Translations under genes and position numbers: made by a program
Notes under the pieces: generated by a model
The model's database searches: none
What the model was told of the DNA's origin: nothing
The model's input: only the letters and a program-made list of their open reading frames with translations
Assembly (NCBI RefSeq): GCF_005887555.1
Contig: NZ_VCIA01000001.1
Span: 62,001-126,000, forward strand
DNA length: 64,000 bases
Direction: 5' to 3'
From: Lentibacillus cibarius
Lineage (GTDB): Bacteria; Bacillota; Bacilli; Bacillales; Amphibacillaceae
Shown: positions 1-9,272 of the stretch, one piece after another
Numbering within the stretch: the stretch's first letter is position 1
Layout: each line of letters starts with the position of its first letter

Positions 1-76
1 ACGATCCGACTGTCACCCTTGCAAATGCCTCGTTTTCACTAACACTCGAGAATTCTACATACATTTCATTTTTCAT
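1..76 (-). CDS. spoIIAB: Anti-sigma-F factor SpoIIAB, N-terminal fragment
   Basis: Only about 25 N-terminal codons lie in the window; the rest continues beyond base 1. The ATG overlaps the spoIIAA stop in an ATGA arrangement. The fragment begins [20 protein letters not shown], which matches the start of SpoIIAB. SpoIIAB is the kinase and anti-sigma factor that holds sigma-F inactive in the forespore until SpoIIAA displaces it. The identification rests on the short peptide plus its place after spoIIAA. Confidence 0.9.
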   Translation of the reverse strand, partial: MKNEMYVEFSSVSENEAFARVTVGS

Positions 77-426
77 GAAGCCACCCCCAACGTAGATAAC
101 GCATGTTCCTCGTTCTCCTCCAAACGGACAATTTTAAACATGCCACTCATATCAAACAGCCGGTGAACAGGTGCTGATACAGAACATACCACCATTTCTC
201 CTCCAAGCTGCAACACTTCCTTATATCTGCCAAGGACAACCCCAAGTCCGGAGCTATCCATGAACGAAACGTCTTCAAGATTCAAGACTACATGTCTGAT
301 GTCGTTTGCATACATCATTTCTTTCCAATCGTTCCGCAATGTTTCTGATTCATGGTGGTCCAACTCACCGGACATGCGGACAATTAATACATCTTGTTTC
401 ACATCAAATGAAGTAGACAGACTCAT
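73..426 (-). CDS. spoIIAA: Anti-anti-sigma-F factor SpoIIAA
   Basis: A 117-residue single STAS-domain protein. The conserved loop D57-S58-S59-G60 carries the serine that SpoIIAB phosphorylates and SpoIIE dephosphorylates in B. subtilis (Ser58). Unphosphorylated SpoIIAA binds SpoIIAB and frees sigma-F in the forespore. The start has a strong AAGGAGG site eight bases upstream. It is the first gene of the spoIIA group, about 100 bases after dacF, and is translationally coupled to spoIIAB. A sigma-H-like promoter with a nearby Spo0A-like box precedes it. Confidence 0.97.
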   Translation of the reverse strand: MSLSTSFDVKQDVLIVRMSGELDHHESETLRNDWKEMMYANDIRHVVLNLEDVSFMDSSGLGVVLGRYKEVLQLGGEMVVCSVSAPVHRLFDMSGMFKIVRLEENEEHALSTLGVAS

Positions 427-459
427 TCCAGTTCCTCCTTAATTTCATTGTACTTATTT

Positions 460-496
460 ATTCAAGGCAGGCAGGGATAATTCCTGCCCCTCGACA
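460..496 (-). promoter_or_regulatory. Candidate sigma-H promoter and 0A-like box for spoIIA
   Basis: On the minus strand GCAGGAATT (479-487) is followed 15 bases later by GAAT (460-463), resembling the sigma-H consensus. Just upstream lies TGTCGAG (490-496), one base away from the Spo0A box TGTCGAA. B. subtilis spoIIA is transcribed by sigma-H and activated by Spo0A~P, so the arrangement fits. The GGCAGG/CCTGCC inverted repeat here may also act as a weak hairpin after dacF. The spacer is slightly long, so confidence is moderate. Confidence 0.5.
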
Positions 497-525
497 AAAG
501 AAGAAGAAATTCGCCTGAATACGCG

Positions 526-1707
526 TTATTCCACTATGTTTTTCACGGTTCGCTTCAAAAGTGTGAGATACGATGCTTTCATAACATCCTGTTTAACGAC
601 TAGTGGTGTCACAGATACTGTTTTCCCCTGCCTTTTTACAACCAGTTCACCAACTTGCTCCCCTTTATTAATAGGCAATACCAAATCGGTTTCCATTTTC
701 ACGGATGCATTCACGTCTTTCTCCGGCTCCCCTTTTTTATGAATCGTGCTGACTGATTCAGATACGGCGACATCAACTGTTTGCTCTTCTGCTTTCAGGA
801 ATTCCATCGTCGTTATCGTTTGTCCTTTTTTATATAAATTTTTAGTCTCATAGTGATTAAATGCATAATCAAGCATCTTGCTAACCGTTGCATTTCGTTT
901 TTTCGTTGTATCCGCACCCATGACTACTGTAATCATACGCATGTCATTTTTTTCGGCAGTTGCAGTCAAGCAGTACTTTGCTTCATTTGTATAACCAGTT
1001 TTCAGACCATCAACACCTGGATAAAATTTCACCAGTTTGTTTGTGTTAACTAACCAGAATTCATCCTCCGTACCTTTTCGCAAATATTCCTCATAAACTG
1101 AAGTATAGTCTGTCACCGATTCGTATGTCAAAAGTTCTTTAGCCATGACAGCCATATCATGTGCGGTGCTATAATGGTTTTTTGCAGGCAGACCGGTAGA
1201 ATTCTGGAATTGTGTATTTTTTAATCCCAATGCTTTTACTTTTTTGTTCATTTTTTTTACAAACGCTTTTTCGCTTCCGGCAATTCGTTCTGCCATGGCA
1301 ACACTGGCATCATTAGCGGAGGCAATCGCTATCCCTTTAAGAAGGTCGTCAACGGTCATTTCCTCTCCTTGTTCAAGAAAAATCTGCGAACCTCCCATAG
1401 ATGCAGCTTGTTCACTTACACGTACCGTTTCGTCTTTTTTGATTTCACCATCTTCAAGGGCTTCCATAATCAATAAAAGTGTCATGATTTTTGTCATGCT
1501 TGCAGGGGCAAGTTTCTCTTCGGTGTTCTTTTCGTATAGTACTTTTCCTGTATCTCGCTCCATCAAGATGGCTGATTTGGCATCTGGGGCTAGATTAAGT
1601 CCCTCATCCTTGTTATTACCTTGATCGTCCTCTGCGGCAAATATAGAGGCAGCTGGCATTAATAAACTTAAAAGCAAAACGCCAGTCAGTAAGACAAACT
1701 TTTTCAT
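526..1707 (-). CDS. dacF: D-alanyl-D-alanine carboxypeptidase DacF
   Basis: A secreted low-molecular-weight penicillin-binding protein that trims the terminal D-Ala from peptidoglycan stem peptides. The start MKKFVLL is chosen because GGAGGGTGG lies just upstream; a longer reading would begin inside the pdp terminator. Residues 1-24 form a signal peptide. The catalytic motifs are S70-M-T-K73, S130-A-N132 and K236-T-G238, and the C-terminal beta-rich PBP5 domain ends in an amphipathic helix. The length of 393 fits the family. It lies upstream of spoIIAA as in B. subtilis, where dacF is expressed during sporulation. Confidence 0.95.
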   Translation of the reverse strand: MKKFVLLTGVLLLSLLMPAASIFAAEDDQGNNKDEGLNLAPDAKSAILMERDTGKVLYEKNTEEKLAPASMTKIMTLLLIMEALEDGEIKKDETVRVSEQAASMGGSQIFLEQGEEMTVDDLLKGIAIASANDASVAMAERIAGSEKAFVKKMNKKVKALGLKNTQFQNSTGLPAKNHYSTAHDMAVMAKELLTYESVTDYTSVYEEYLRKGTEDEFWLVNTNKLVKFYPGVDGLKTGYTNEAKYCLTATAEKNDMRMITVVMGADTTKKRNATVSKMLDYAFNHYETKNLYKKGQTITTMEFLKAEEQTVDVAVSESVSTIHKKGEPEKDVNASVKMETDLVLPINKGEQVGELVVKRQGKTVSVTPLVVKQDVMKASYLTLLKRTVKNIVE

Positions 1708-1783
1708 TTTCCACCCTCCAATATGTAATATAATTCTAGGATTGCCATTTGAGGGTGGTTTTATACCGTTTTGGCGCAACCAG

Positions 1784-1819
1784 CAAAAAAAAAGCACACT
1801 TCATAAAGTGTGCTTTTTA
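1784..1819 (-). terminator. Rho-independent terminator after pdp
   Basis: AAGCACACTT and AAGTGTGCTT form a perfect stem with a short CATA-type loop, followed on the minus strand by a run of nine T. It separates the nucleoside salvage genes from dacF. The A/T runs on both sides would allow some bidirectional function. Confidence 0.9.
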
Positions 1820-1847
1820 TACAGTTAACAGCTATAAAAAATTTTGC

Positions 1848-3149
1848 TTATCTGACAGTACTATGAATGAGCGGCGGTGCCTCAACTGCATGGTCCGATA
1901 CGTTGATGCTGGCATACAATTTTTCTTTGATAGTATCAATGGAAGAATCGTTGGTATGGATAGTTACCAGCGGCTCTCCTTCATTTACAGTATCACCGAT
2001 TTTTTTATGCAGAACTATTCCAACAGAAAGATCAATTTCCGAATTCTTCGTAGACCTGCCAGCGCCAAGCATCATTGCCGCGGTTCCAATATTGTCGGCA
2101 ATGATTTCCGAAACGGTTCCGGACTTCGTGGCAGGCAGCTCAATTTTATGTGTCGCTTGTGGTAATAATTCGGGATGATCAATAACACGGGAATCGCCGC
2201 CCTGCGATTCCACAAAGGTTTTAAATCGCTCCAGCGCTTTTCCATTATTGAGATTTTCGGTCAAACGTTTCTTCGCCTCTTCGACTGTATCGGCCTTACC
2301 AGCTAAAACGGTCATATGGCTGCCGAGTTCAAGGCATAACGCTGTCAAATCACTTGGGCCATTACCTTGTAATGTGTCAATCGCTTCTTTTACTTCCAGC
2401 GCATTTCCGATTGCTTTTCCCAGTGGCTGGTTCATATCAGAAATGATCGCCAAGGTATCTCTGCCAACATGATTGCCTATAGATACCATCGCTTCAGCCA
2501 ATGCTTTTGCATCGTGATAGTCTTTCATGAATGCACCAGCGCCTGTTTTAACATCAAGGACAATTGCATCCGCGCCGGAAGCTATCTTTTTGCTCATAAT
2601 GGAACTGGCAATAAGCGGGATAGAATTAACCGTAGCAGTAACATCTCGCAAACTGTATAACTTTTTGTCTGCCGGTGTTAAATTACCTGTCTGTCCGACT
2701 ACGGCAACTTTATTTTTATTGACCGAGTCGATGAATTCATCATTGCTTAGCTCAACATGAAAACCTGGAATTGCCTCCAACTTATCAATCGTTCCACCGG
2801 TATGGCCAAGTCCACGTCCACTCATCTTAGCAACCGGGACTCCCACCGAAGCAACAAGCGGTGCTAGGATAAGCGTTGTCGTATCCCCTACTCCGCCTGT
2901 TGAATGTTTATCCACCTTCACACCGGAAATCGCCGAGAGGTCTATCTGTTCACCAGAAGCCACCATTGAAGCAGTCAATTCCGCACGTTCGGCTTCGGTC
3001 ATATCCCGAAAAAAAGTAGCCATTAGCAGCGCACTCACCTGGTAGTCCGGGATGTCGCCATTTGTATAACCATCAATAAAAAAATGAATTTCGTCTTTAG
3101 ACAATTCTTTTCCATCACGTTTTTTTTCGATGAGATCATACATTCTCAT
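1848..3149 (-). CDS. pdp: Pyrimidine-nucleoside phosphorylase
   Basis: Phosphorolyses uridine, deoxyuridine and thymidine to the base plus (deoxy)ribose-1-phosphate. The 433-residue protein has the family segments KHSTGGVGD and [11 protein letters not shown] near residues 80-125, the phosphate and nucleoside binding region, and a C-terminal alpha/beta domain. The start is set at [10 protein letters not shown] because AGGTGAT lies a few bases upstream and this gives the length of B. subtilis Pdp. It follows the purine nucleoside phosphorylase gene by about 17 bases, and the ribose-1-phosphate produced feeds DeoB two genes upstream. Confidence 0.96.
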   Translation of the reverse strand: MRMYDLIEKKRDGKELSKDEIHFFIDGYTNGDIPDYQVSALLMATFFRDMTEAERAELTASMVASGEQIDLSAISGVKVDKHSTGGVGDTTTLILAPLVASVGVPVAKMSGRGLGHTGGTIDKLEAIPGFHVELSNDEFIDSVNKNKVAVVGQTGNLTPADKKLYSLRDVTATVNSIPLIASSIMSKKIASGADAIVLDVKTGAGAFMKDYHDAKALAEAMVSIGNHVGRDTLAIISDMNQPLGKAIGNALEVKEAIDTLQGNGPSDLTALCLELGSHMTVLAGKADTVEEAKKRLTENLNNGKALERFKTFVESQGGDSRVIDHPELLPQATHKIELPATKSGTVSEIIADNIGTAAMMLGAGRSTKNSEIDLSVGIVLHKKIGDTVNEGEPLVTIHTNDSSIDTIKEKLYASINVSDHAVEAPPLIHSTVR

Positions 3150-3166
3150 AATTATCACCTGCATTT

Positions 3167-3987
3167 TTATTTTGGGAATGTACGAATGATTTCACTGATA
3201 AACCGCAGAAAATCATCGCGTACTTTTTCAGTTGTTTCCATCACTTCTGAATGCGTAAGCGGCTGGTCAAGCATCCCGGCAGCCATATTTGCTATACATG
3301 AAATGCCAAGGACACGTAAGCCAGCATGGGCAGCCGTTATCACCTCGGGAACAGTAGACATGCCAACTGCATCCCCGCCCAGGGTCCGGAGCATTCTGAC
3401 CTCTGCCGGTGTTTCATATGCCGGACCGGTATTCCCGATATAAACACCTTCCTGAATGGTTATGCCTAGTTTTGCTGCACAATCCTTTGCATGTCTTAGA
3501 AGCGGTCTATTATACACTGTGACACGTCTGGAAAACGTTCGCCCATCGTTTCATCATTCGGTCCGATCAGTGGATTGTCACCCATATTGTTAATATGATC
3601 TGTTATAAGCATTAAGTCACCTGGGCTAAACAATTTATTAATACCACCAGCCGCATTAGTAATAACAATCGAATCAATTCCCAGTGCTTTCATGACACGT
3701 ACAGGAAACGTCACCTGCTTCATGGAATATCCTTCGTAATAATGAAAACGCCCCTGCATTGCAATTACCTGCATCCCTTCTAAATTTCCTGCTACAAGCT
3801 GTCCCTTATGCCCTGCAACAGTAGATTCGGGAAAATGCGGTATGTCTTTATATGGAATGGTGGTCGAATGGTCTATCTTATCGGCTAACACACCAAGACC
3901 GGATCCCAATATGAGTCCGATTGTAGGAATGTCGGAGAACCTTTCCCTGACATATGTCGCTGCTTCGTTGATTGCTTTTTGATCCAT
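3167..3987 (-). pseudogene. pupG: Purine nucleoside phosphorylase, frameshifted
   Basis: Two adjacent reading frames together encode a complete PupG-like protein. The 5' part (3496-3987) has the phosphate loop GSGLG, the MQGRFHYYEGY segment, TNAAGG and the NPLIGPNDE segment. It runs out of frame after RFPDVS and stops 6 codons later. The 3' part (frame of 3167-3517) continues with [29 protein letters not shown] and HAG. The break lies at about 3518-3522 and is repaired by adding one base. As written, the enzyme that phosphorolyses guanosine and inosine would lack its C-terminal half. Either a sequence error or a recent mutation is possible; no slippery heptamer is visible. Confidence 0.85.
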
Positions 3988-4002
3988 ACAAAGCCCACCT
4001 TT

Positions 4003-5181
4003 TTATTTAATTTTATTCAAAAAGCTTTTTCCGTGCTCTGGCAATTTAATGTTGAAATTGTCTGCGACGGTAGCACCGATATCAGCAAATGTCTCCCTAA
4101 TTGGCAGTTCTTTTCCTGATTCCATACCAGGATGATGGATGAGCAGCGGCACATACTCCCTTGTGTGATCTGTCCCATGATGAATAGGATCATTGCCGTG
4201 ATCAGCTGTAATAATCAACAGGTCATCTTCATTCAATTTGTCCATTACTTCTGGAAGTCTGGCATCAAAAGCTTCCAAAGCCTGTCCATACCCTTCAGGA
4301 TCGCGTCGATGGCCATACTTAGCATCAAAATCGACCAGATTGAGAAAGTTTAATCCAGTGAAATCTTTAGACATGGATTCAATAAATTTTGTCATTCCAT
4401 CATTATTATCTGCTGTGCGAATGGCTTCTGTAATACCTTCACCATCATAAATGTCTGAAATCTTCCCCAAGGCAACAACATCAAAATCATTATCTTTCAG
4501 TTCATTCATCACGGTGCGACCAAATGGCTTCAGCGCATAGTCATGACGGTTCGGTGTGCGCTCGAAATTGCCTGGCTCCCCAATGAACGGACGTGCAATC
4601 ACACGACCAACCATATATTTTTCATCCTTTGTCAGTTCACGGGCGGTTTCACAGATGGAATATAATTCATCAAGTGGAACCACCTCTTCATGAGCGGCAA
4701 CCTGTAGAACAGAATCCGCCGATGTATAAACGATTAATGATCCTGTGTCCATATGCTCCTTACCTAATTCTTCAATGATAGCAGTGCCTGATGCCGGTTT
4801 ATTAGCAATAATTTTTCTTCCCGTTTTTGTCTCCAGTTCTTTGATCAATTCATCTGGAAATCCGTCTGGGAATGTTCGAAATGGTTGTTGGATATGCAAC
4901 CCCATAATTTCCCAATGGCCAGTCATGGTGTCCTTCCCATTAGATGCCTCTTGCATTTTCGTGAAATGAGCCATTGGGGATGTTGCTTTTTCAATACCTT
5001 TAATCTCTCTAATATTACTTAGTCCCAGTTTTGCCATGTTAGGCATGTTAAGACCATCCATTCGTTCGGCAATGTGTCCGAGTGTATCGGCACCCTCATC
5101 TCCAAAAGCTTTAGCATCCGGTGCCTCCCCAATACCGACTGAGTCCAATACAATAAGAAATACACGCTTGAAATTTTGCAT
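4003..5181 (-). CDS. deoB: Phosphopentomutase DeoB
   Basis: Interconverts (deoxy)ribose-1-phosphate and -5-phosphate using two manganese ions, joining nucleoside breakdown to the pentose phosphate pathway. The 392-residue protein belongs to the alkaline phosphatase superfamily: the N-terminal [13 protein letters not shown] segment holds the first metal aspartate, DTMTGHWE the catalytic threonine, and TADHGNDP plus [11 protein letters not shown] the remaining metal ligands. The start is preceded by AGGAGG. It heads the deoB-pupG-pdp cluster, in the same order as drm-pupG in B. subtilis. Confidence 0.97.
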   Translation of the reverse strand: MQNFKRVFLIVLDSVGIGEAPDAKAFGDEGADTLGHIAERMDGLNMPNMAKLGLSNIREIKGIEKATSPMAHFTKMQEASNGKDTMTGHWEIMGLHIQQPFRTFPDGFPDELIKELETKTGRKIIANKPASGTAIIEELGKEHMDTGSLIVYTSADSVLQVAAHEEVVPLDELYSICETARELTKDEKYMVGRVIARPFIGEPGNFERTPNRHDYALKPFGRTVMNELKDNDFDVVALGKISDIYDGEGITEAIRTADNNDGMTKFIESMSKDFTGLNFLNLVDFDAKYGHRRDPEGYGQALEAFDARLPEVMDKLNEDDLLIITADHGNDPIHHGTDHTREYVPLLIHHPGMESGKELPIRETFADIGATVADNFNIKLPEHGKSFLNKIK

Positions 5182-5277
5182 ATCACATATACCTCCTTAG
5201 TTTTGTTTTACCCTTTTTTGCTTTTTAATATGTTTCACCATTTTGTTGTATGATGTCTGACAACTGTGTTGAAAAAA

Positions 5278-6171
5278 TTATGCTCGCGGATGATGTTCCC
5301 GATAAATATCCTTCAAACGGGCTTTTGTTACATGTGTATAAATCTGCGTTGTTGAAATATCAGCATGCCCTAACATTTCTTGAACAGAACGCAAATCTGC
5401 ACCATTCTCCAATAAATGTGTCGCGAACGAATGTCGCAATGTATGCGGCGTAATTTCTTTCTTTATCCCGACATCGCGAGCGAGCTTTTTGAGAATTTTC
5501 CAGAAGCCTTGTCGTGATAGTGGTCGTCCGTGCTGATTGACGAACAATGCATACTGATCCTCATTCCGTTTTACAAGGCTTGTTCTGGAAAACCGTAAAT
5601 AATCGTCAACAGCTTTTCTGGCAACGTCTCCAAGGGGGACAATTCGCTCTTTTGATCCTTTACCAAGACAACGAACAAACCCCATGGTCAAATGTAGGTC
5701 ACTCACCTTTAACGAGACCAGTTCACTCACTCTAAGCCCTGTCGCATAAAGCAATTCAAGCATTGCTTTATTGCGCATCTCTAGAGGTGTATTCCCGCTA
5801 ATTGCTAGTAGCGTATCCACATCCTGATTAGACAGAATCCCAGGTAGCTTTCTTTCTTTTTTCGGTGTTTCAATATGTATCGTTGCATCGTGATTGGTTA
5901 TCTGTTCCCTGACAAGAAACCGGTGAAACGAACGGATGGATGAAATAGTCCGTGCAATGGTAGCAGATGATTTCCCGTCATCCTTCAGTTTATATAAAAA
6001 ACTGGTAATATCAGTCCGGTCAATATCGTTCCATGCTGACTTCTGGACCCTCTTTTCAATATACAACAAATATTTTTTCAAATCTCTCTCATATGACTTT
6101 AATGTGTTCTCTGAAACGCCCTTCTCCACCTGTAGGTAATGCATGAATTCGTCAAAAGCGGGCTTGAGCAT
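5278..6171 (-). CDS. xerD: Site-specific tyrosine recombinase XerD
   Basis: Resolves chromosome dimers at dif together with a XerC/CodV partner. The N-terminal SAM-like core-binding domain covers residues 1-85, then the catalytic domain shows R in ATGLRVSEL, the pair in [12 protein letters not shown] in LGHADISTT and the nucleophile Y in QIYTHV. The ATG at 6171 is preferred (297 aa): the GGGGGAG site has good spacing to it, whereas the in-frame GTG at 6177 sits two bases from that site. It directly follows the yqzK-like gene, as in B. subtilis (ripX). Confidence 0.95.
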   Translation of the reverse strand: MLKPAFDEFMHYLQVEKGVSENTLKSYERDLKKYLLYIEKRVQKSAWNDIDRTDITSFLYKLKDDGKSSATIARTISSIRSFHRFLVREQITNHDATIHIETPKKERKLPGILSNQDVDTLLAISGNTPLEMRNKAMLELLYATGLRVSELVSLKVSDLHLTMGFVRCLGKGSKERIVPLGDVARKAVDDYLRFSRTSLVKRNEDQYALFVNQHGRPLSRQGFWKILKKLARDVGIKKEITPHTLRHSFATHLLENGADLRSVQEMLGHADISTTQIYTHVTKARLKDIYREHHPRA

Positions 6172-6176
6172 GATCA

Positions 6177-6389
6177 CTACTCCCCCAACTGAAAAAATAA
6201 ATTCAAGCGGTCTATTAAACTCTTATCAGCATCAGTATTGAACACTTTCACCGAAGGACCCTCAGGCGGATCGTATCGATGATATTGTTCATATTCAGCA
6301 TGTATGTAACGCAGACCTGCATAGAACAGACATGTGCAAACGATAAAGATGACAAAAACTTTCAACGTATCCCACAGCGCCTGCTTCAT
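6177..6389 (-). CDS. yqzK: YqzK-like (DUF4227) small membrane protein
   Basis: A 70-residue protein with one predicted transmembrane segment at about residues 8-28 and a short polar C-terminal tail containing [13 protein letters not shown]. It resembles YqzK, which lies between fur and ripX/xerD in B. subtilis, the same place as here. The function is unknown. The stop codon is next to or overlaps possible xerD starts, so the two are probably cotranscribed. Confidence 0.85.
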   Translation of the reverse strand: MKQALWDTLKVFVIFIVCTCLFYAGLRYIHAEYEQYHRYDPPEGPSVKVFNTDADKSLIDRLNLFFQLGE

Positions 6390-6629
6390 CTTCCATCACC
6401 TCTTTTTTGGCTTTCTATTATTAAATCTATGCCAAAAAAGGAGGACAATATACATATTTAGAAAAACTTATAAGCTACCCTATCCTTAAAATAAACCATT
6501 TCTCTATAAAAGTAAATAAAGAAGAATCAGCCAGCGATGAGCTTTCTAAGCGAAGATGATTACCTTAAATTCACTGATTGTGATTGTCCGAACCTTGAAA
6601 ATGCGCTAAGTAATGGTTTCTTACCGTCA

Positions 6630-6667
6630 AAAAACAAAAAGCCTTTCTTCTCATTCAGAAAAAAGGC
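6630..6667 (-). terminator. Terminator after fur
   Basis: On the minus strand GCCTTTTTTCT and AGAAGAAAGGC pair with one mismatch around a short loop and are followed by TTTTTGTTTTTT. It lies 20 bases after the fur stop. The remaining 240 bases to yqzK show no coding signal. Confidence 0.8.
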
Positions 6668-6686
6668 AGTCCCATATGAATATCAA

Positions 6687-7145
6687 TTATTTCGTTGACT
6701 CGACTACTGCTTCCTGACATTGTTTACAAATGCCATGAAAAGTGAGCCGGTGATCTTTCACTTGAAAACGCCAGTCCTTTTCGACGATACGTTCAACTTC
6801 TTCTAAAAGATCTTCTTCAATTTCCTCAACAGACCCGCATTCGATGCAAACGAGATGGTGATGAAAATGCTCCGCCCCTTCTTTTCGCAAGTCGTAACGT
6901 GACACACTGTCACCAAAATTTATCTTATCAACAATTTTCAATTCCGACAACAATTCAAGGGTCCGGTAAACAGTGGCCAGCCCTATTTCGGGAGCTTTTT
7001 CTTTAACGAGCAAGTATACATCCTCAGCACTAAGGTGATCTTCTTCACGTTCAAGCAATACTCTAACCGTTGCCTCGCGCTGCGGTGTAAGTTTGTAGCT
7101 TTGAGCATGGAGCTGCTTTTTTATCTGTTCCAACCGATGTTCCAT
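6687..7145 (-). CDS. fur: Ferric uptake regulator Fur
   Basis: A 152-residue iron-responsive repressor: winged-helix DNA-binding domain (1-85, with YRTLELL recognition helix), then the dimerisation and metal domain. The structural zinc site is C100-x2-C103 and C140-x2-C143, and the HFHHH cluster at 93-97 provides sensing ligands. PerR is the main alternative, but the gene's place between spoIIM and xerD is that of B. subtilis fur. A consensus sigma-A promoter and a Per-type operator precede it. Confidence 0.93.
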   Translation of the reverse strand: MEHRLEQIKKQLHAQSYKLTPQREATVRVLLEREEDHLSAEDVYLLVKEKAPEIGLATVYRTLELLSELKIVDKINFGDSVSRYDLRKEGAEHFHHHLVCIECGSVEEIEEDLLEEVERIVEKDWRFQVKDHRLTFHGICKQCQEAVVESTK

Positions 7146-7187
7146 GGCAAGTCTCCTCCCTAATATATCCCCTATATCCCCACTTTC

Positions 7188-7216
7188 ATTATAGGTACAG
7201 ATACAAATTGTGTCAA
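7188..7216 (-). promoter_or_regulatory. Consensus sigma-A promoter of fur
   Basis: Minus-strand TTGACA, 17-base spacer, TATAAT: an exact match to the vegetative promoter, about 43 bases before the fur ATG. Confidence 0.9.
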
Positions 7217-7217
7217 A

Positions 7218-7232
7218 GTATAATTATTATAA
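7218..7232 (-). promoter_or_regulatory. Per box upstream of fur
   Basis: The 15-mer TTATAATAATTATAC matches the PerR operator TTATAATnATTATAA at 14 of 15 positions and the Fur box less well. It directly abuts the -35 element. In B. subtilis fur is repressed by PerR, so the same peroxide-linked control is likely here. Confidence 0.75.
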
Positions 7233-7263
7233 ATTGTTATGTGGAATTATTATTATATAATAA

Positions 7264-7908
7264 TCATTGTTGACTATAAAAGGATTTTATGATCAATTCC
7301 ATACCTTCATTTGCAATATAGGCTTCCAACACTGCGGCGGCTAATGAAACGACGATTAGGGAGACAAATGCCATTACATACTTACCAAACGGCTGTAATA
7401 CCGGTCGGGAGAACTTCCGGGAAAAAAGCTTGTTCAATAGAGTTAGGGAGAATATCATCGACAAACTACCTGCAGCGATATATACCGGGATTACAAGAAT
7501 GTTTTGCGGTGCAATGGATATCGAAGCCAGAAATAGCCCCTTCATTCCCAGTTGATTAACGATAAAACCAACCGAAAAACCAACAATCATCCCCTTCAGA
7601 AACAGCAAAACCCAGACCACCGGCAGCCCGATAACTGATAAACCCAAAACAAACAATATAAATAAATATTTCACATGATAAAAAAAACTGTCTTTTAATA
7701 TGGCATTATTTCCAGCTTGTTCGTCAGCAGCTATATCACCAAAAAAGCGTTCAAGATAAAAAAACAGGTCCTGCTTCTGGATAAAGTTCATACTGTTTAC
7801 AATGATTGCACCAAAAATAATCCCTGTCAAAAACAGGATTATCATAAAAATATAAATGGTTGCGTGCTCTTTTACGTGGTCTACTAGAAGCGTCCGTTTA
7901 TTGTACAT
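7264..7908 (-). CDS. spoIIM: Stage II sporulation protein M
   Basis: A 214-residue integral membrane protein with about five hydrophobic segments (near residues 17-38, 78-105, 107-130, 138-160 and 175-198). With SpoIID and SpoIIP it makes the machine that dissolves septal peptidoglycan and drives the engulfing membrane. The family motif region SISIAPQNILVIP is present. The gene precedes fur as in B. subtilis. The start has a GGAGGATTCC site. Confidence 0.93.
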   Translation of the reverse strand: MYNKRTLLVDHVKEHATIYIFMIILFLTGIIFGAIIVNSMNFIQKQDLFFYLERFFGDIAADEQAGNNAILKDSFFYHVKYLFILFVLGLSVIGLPVVWVLLFLKGMIVGFSVGFIVNQLGMKGLFLASISIAPQNILVIPVYIAAGSLSMIFSLTLLNKLFSRKFSRPVLQPFGKYVMAFVSLIVVSLAAAVLEAYIANEGMELIIKSFYSQQ

Positions 7909-7965
7909 TGGAATCCTCCATTGCCCTGTTTTTTCCGGTGTCCTTTTGTGAACATCCTCTACTAG

Positions 7966-7994
7966 AATCTATGAAGAATCCCAAATAAACATAC
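7966..7994 (-). promoter_or_regulatory. Candidate sigma-E promoter of spoIIM
   Basis: Minus-strand GTATGTT, 14 bases, CATAGATT resembles the sigma-E pattern (kmATATT, N13-15, CATACAmT) with several mismatches. spoIIM is a mother-cell sigma-E gene in B. subtilis. This is a weak call made on position and partial match. Confidence 0.35.
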
Positions 7995-8098
7995 CAAATG
8001 TTTTTTAAAAAAAGATAAGAAAATATAAAATGAAGCGATACAATTTTCACTGGCGAAGTTAAGCCACGTCCGGATCCAGCGCCTTTATTCAAATGATA

Positions 8099-9268
8099 TC
8101 AATAAGTTGAAACACTTCCATATTTTCCACCACCACCGGCTTTAATAGCCAATTTCCCTTCTCTCATATCGATGATGGATGTTGCTAGTTTTTCCGGTAC
8201 GACCTTATGCAGTTCATGAAATGGGACATGATGGATCACATTCATTTCCGTTTGAAAATGCTCCAGTAATTTTGTAAACGTCTTAGGGCCGAGTGACGGC
8301 AAATATTCTAAAGGAACCTGGTATAAATAAGGCGGGCGGTTCGTTTTTACGGAATCAGCATCCTGCAGCTCTTTGATACGGTCGAACACGCCTTTTACAA
8401 TTTTTTTCGAACCACAATTATGACATTCCAAGGCACTGGCGGCAAGGGGTTTCAGACATTGGCTGCAAACAGTTGTGTAGTATTTTCCCAGATGGGGATT
8501 CATGCCGAAATTGCGCTTTATCCCACGGTCATGCACCTGATGCAGCGCCCAGTTAAATTCTTTAAACGAGGCCTCAGCCATGATTAATTCCTGGTATTCT
8601 CTTGCTATCTTCGGAAGCGAATGAGCATCTGAATTGGACAGAAAGGTAAAGTCATGCAGTTCACTTATTTGATCGGCCATTGCTGTATCCGAGCTGAGCC
8701 CCAATTCAATTGCGTCCAGCAAATCCGGGTCGAACACTTCTGTCATTGACCGATCGACACCTTTTCCATACATACTTTTAAAAGGTGTGAAAACATGTGC
8801 AGGAATGAAAATGCCTGAAAGCTCCTTTACTTTGTACTGCAAATCTTTGGCGGTTCCATAATAGCGCTGGGAACTTAGCGTAATGTTTTTCATTTTCGTT
8901 GTCAGCCATGCTGAGAACTTTTCCATTTGATCCAATGTTGGAAGAAAGCAGAGAACGTGGATGGGGCCCCAACAATGTTCATCATAAATTTCGATTTCCG
9001 AACCGAGTAGTAATGTTACATTTTCAAAACGGATACCCCCGTCATTGAGTTCATAGGCGTGCCCGGACTTGATAAGTTCTTTGATTTCCTGCTGCACAGC
9101 TGGGGCATGACTGTCAATCACGCCAACGAGATGAATCCCTTTATTCCGGCTTGCCTCTTTCAGAACATTTGTCAGTGTTAAGGTTTTAGCTCCGGTTATT
9201 TTTACCGGGTGATTATACATATCACGTCCAATGTGAATATGCATATCGGCAAAAAACGATTGCAGCAT
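8099..9268 (-). CDS. Endonuclease Q-type PHP-domain nuclease (YqxK family)
   Basis: Members of this family (TIGR00375; B. subtilis YqxK, archaeal EndoQ) cut DNA 5' of deaminated bases. The 389-residue protein opens with the PHP metal motif DMHIHIG (8-14), followed by IDSHAP, a GSEIEIY segment and SNSDAHS, which supply further metal ligands. A zinc ribbon follows (C268, C271, C282, C285) and then a helix-hairpin-helix-like tail near LPSLGPKTF. Located next to nudF as in B. subtilis. Family assignment is firm; base specificity in this organism is inferred. Confidence 0.88.
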   Translation of the reverse strand: MLQSFFADMHIHIGRDMYNHPVKITGAKTLTLTNVLKEASRNKGIHLVGVIDSHAPAVQQEIKELIKSGHAYELNDGGIRFENVTLLLGSEIEIYDEHCWGPIHVLCFLPTLDQMEKFSAWLTTKMKNITLSSQRYYGTAKDLQYKVKELSGIFIPAHVFTPFKSMYGKGVDRSMTEVFDPDLLDAIELGLSSDTAMADQISELHDFTFLSNSDAHSLPKIAREYQELIMAEASFKEFNWALHQVHDRGIKRNFGMNPHLGKYYTTVCSQCLKPLAASALECHNCGSKKIVKGVFDRIKELQDADSVKTNRPPYLYQVPLEYLPSLGPKTFTKLLEHFQTEMNVIHHVPFHELHKVVPEKLATSIIDMREGKLAIKAGGGGKYGSVSTY

Positions 9269-9272
9269 CGAA

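Noticed and set aside
1749..2165. 138-codon plus-strand frame across the pdp terminator and pdp 3' end
   Set aside because: Runs through a clear terminator hairpin and opposite a conserved enzyme gene.
5182..5277. A cre site or promoter before deoB
   Set aside because: TTGTCA is present but no -10 lies at a suitable distance, and the best cre-like match lacks the central CG.
6390..6629. A small gene after GGAGG at about 6440 on the plus strand
   Set aside because: The possible reading frames close within a few codons.
7898..8092. 64-codon minus-strand frame between spoIIM and the EndoQ-type gene
   Set aside because: No ribosome-binding site; it overlaps the spoIIM start and the possible spoIIM promoter.
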